From Acidimicrobiales bacterium (GTDB lineage Bacteria; Actinomycetota; Acidimicrobiia; Acidimicrobiales; RAAP-2): DNA of 5,728 bases. How positions within the stretch are numbered: position 1 is the stretch's first letter; the number at the start of each line of letters is the position of its first letter. The stretch is taken from assembly GCA_030044045.1 (NCBI GenBank), contig JASHWO010000043.1:1-5728 (forward strand). Reading direction: 5' to 3'. Below the pieces are notes generated by a model. The model did not search any database. It worked only from the letters and a program-made list of their open reading frames with translations, and was not told the origin of the DNA. Position numbers and translations under genes: made by a program. Below, one piece after another: positions 5,527 to 5,728 of this stretch.

Positions 5527-5728
5527 TACGGCACCGACCGGAGCACGTCGAGGTTAGCCCACCGGGGATCCCTCGGCGCCACACAGCCGCACGCCTCCAC
5601 GTTCTGGTCGGCGCCACACTGGGGGCAGAGGCCCCGGCAGTCGTCCCGGCAGAGCGGGGCCAGGGGCAGCTCCAGCACGAGGGCGTCGCGCACCATCGGC
5701 CGCAGGTCGAGCCGGTCGTCGACGATCG
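5526..5728 (-). CDS. DUF177/YceD family protein, C-terminal end (cut by window edge)
   Basis: Only the last 66 codons are in the window, ending at TAG 5526-5528. The visible part has a conserved-looking hydrophobic stretch (MVRDALVLELPLAPLC) and then a cysteine cluster, CRDDCRGLCPQCG followed by CGC, with cysteine codons beginning at 5651, 5639, 5627, 5618, 5591 and 5585. This pattern, C-x3-C-x3-C-x2-C, and its position directly upstream of rpmF match the DUF177/YceD family. Members of that family are linked to 23S rRNA accumulation or ribosome assembly; the exact role in this lineage is not known. The cysteines could bind a metal, which is inference. The N-terminal portion and start lie beyond the window. 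Confidence 0.92.
   Translation of the reverse strand, partial: IVDDRLDLRPMVRDALVLELPLAPLCRDDCRGLCPQCGADQNVEACGCVAPRDPRWANLDVLRSVP

Noticed and set aside
4028..5557. Plus-strand open frame of 509 codons opposite plsX and rpmF
   Set aside because: Antisense to two well-supported genes, rich in Gly/His/Gln/Pro with no family motif and no ribosome binding site logic; a GC-rich shadow.
5354..5617. Minus-strand 87-codon frame upstream of rpmF
   Set aside because: It is out of frame with the DUF177 cysteine cluster it overlaps, and its product is Arg/Gly-rich with no family likeness.
1..5728. tRNA, rRNA, CRISPR, insertion sequence or novel defence or mobile system
   Set aside because: No repeat-spacer pattern, transposase, long inverted ends or tRNA-like fold was seen, and nearly every base is accounted for by housekeeping genes and short spacers.

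Overview
This is a strongly GC-rich chromosomal window (about 70% by eye). All seven genes I can support lie on the minus strand, so transcription runs from high to low coordinates. In that direction the order is the DUF177/YceD C-terminal end (5526-5728, cut by the window edge), rpmF (5172-5351), plsX (4124-5140), acpP (3729-4025), rnc (3008-3718), mutM/fpg (2095-3015) and the N-terminal 687 codons of smc (1-2063, cut by the window edge). GC content, frequent GTG starts and the rpmF...rnc-mutM-smc order suggest a high-GC actinobacterium. The plsX-acpP pair between rpmF and rnc resembles the Firmicutes version of this locus, so a deep or less-studied actinobacterial lineage is possible. The lineage is an inference and cannot be fixed from this window.

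Region by region: 5526-5728 holds the cysteine-cluster tail of a YceD-like protein. A 174-nt spacer (5352-5525) follows, with a perfect short hairpin and two abutting 12-bp palindromes. rpmF and plsX are 31 nt apart, separated by a G-run-rich stretch. A 98-nt spacer (4026-4123) before acpP carries the best promoter-like sequence in the window. From acpP onward the genes are tightly packed: acpP and rnc are 10 nt apart with a hairpin over the acpP stop, rnc and mutM overlap by 8 nt, and mutM and smc are 31 nt apart.

Functionally this is a housekeeping cluster. It contains ribosome assembly genes (YceD-like protein, L32), phospholipid and fatty-acid supply (PlsX, acyl carrier protein), dsRNA processing (RNase III), oxidative DNA repair (Fpg) and chromosome organisation (SMC). 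I found no mobile element, RNA gene, CRISPR array or unknown gene system. The observations worth a second look are junction-scale regulatory structures and a proline/alanine-rich insert in MutM. Long plus-strand open frames here are GC-rich shadows of the minus-strand genes.
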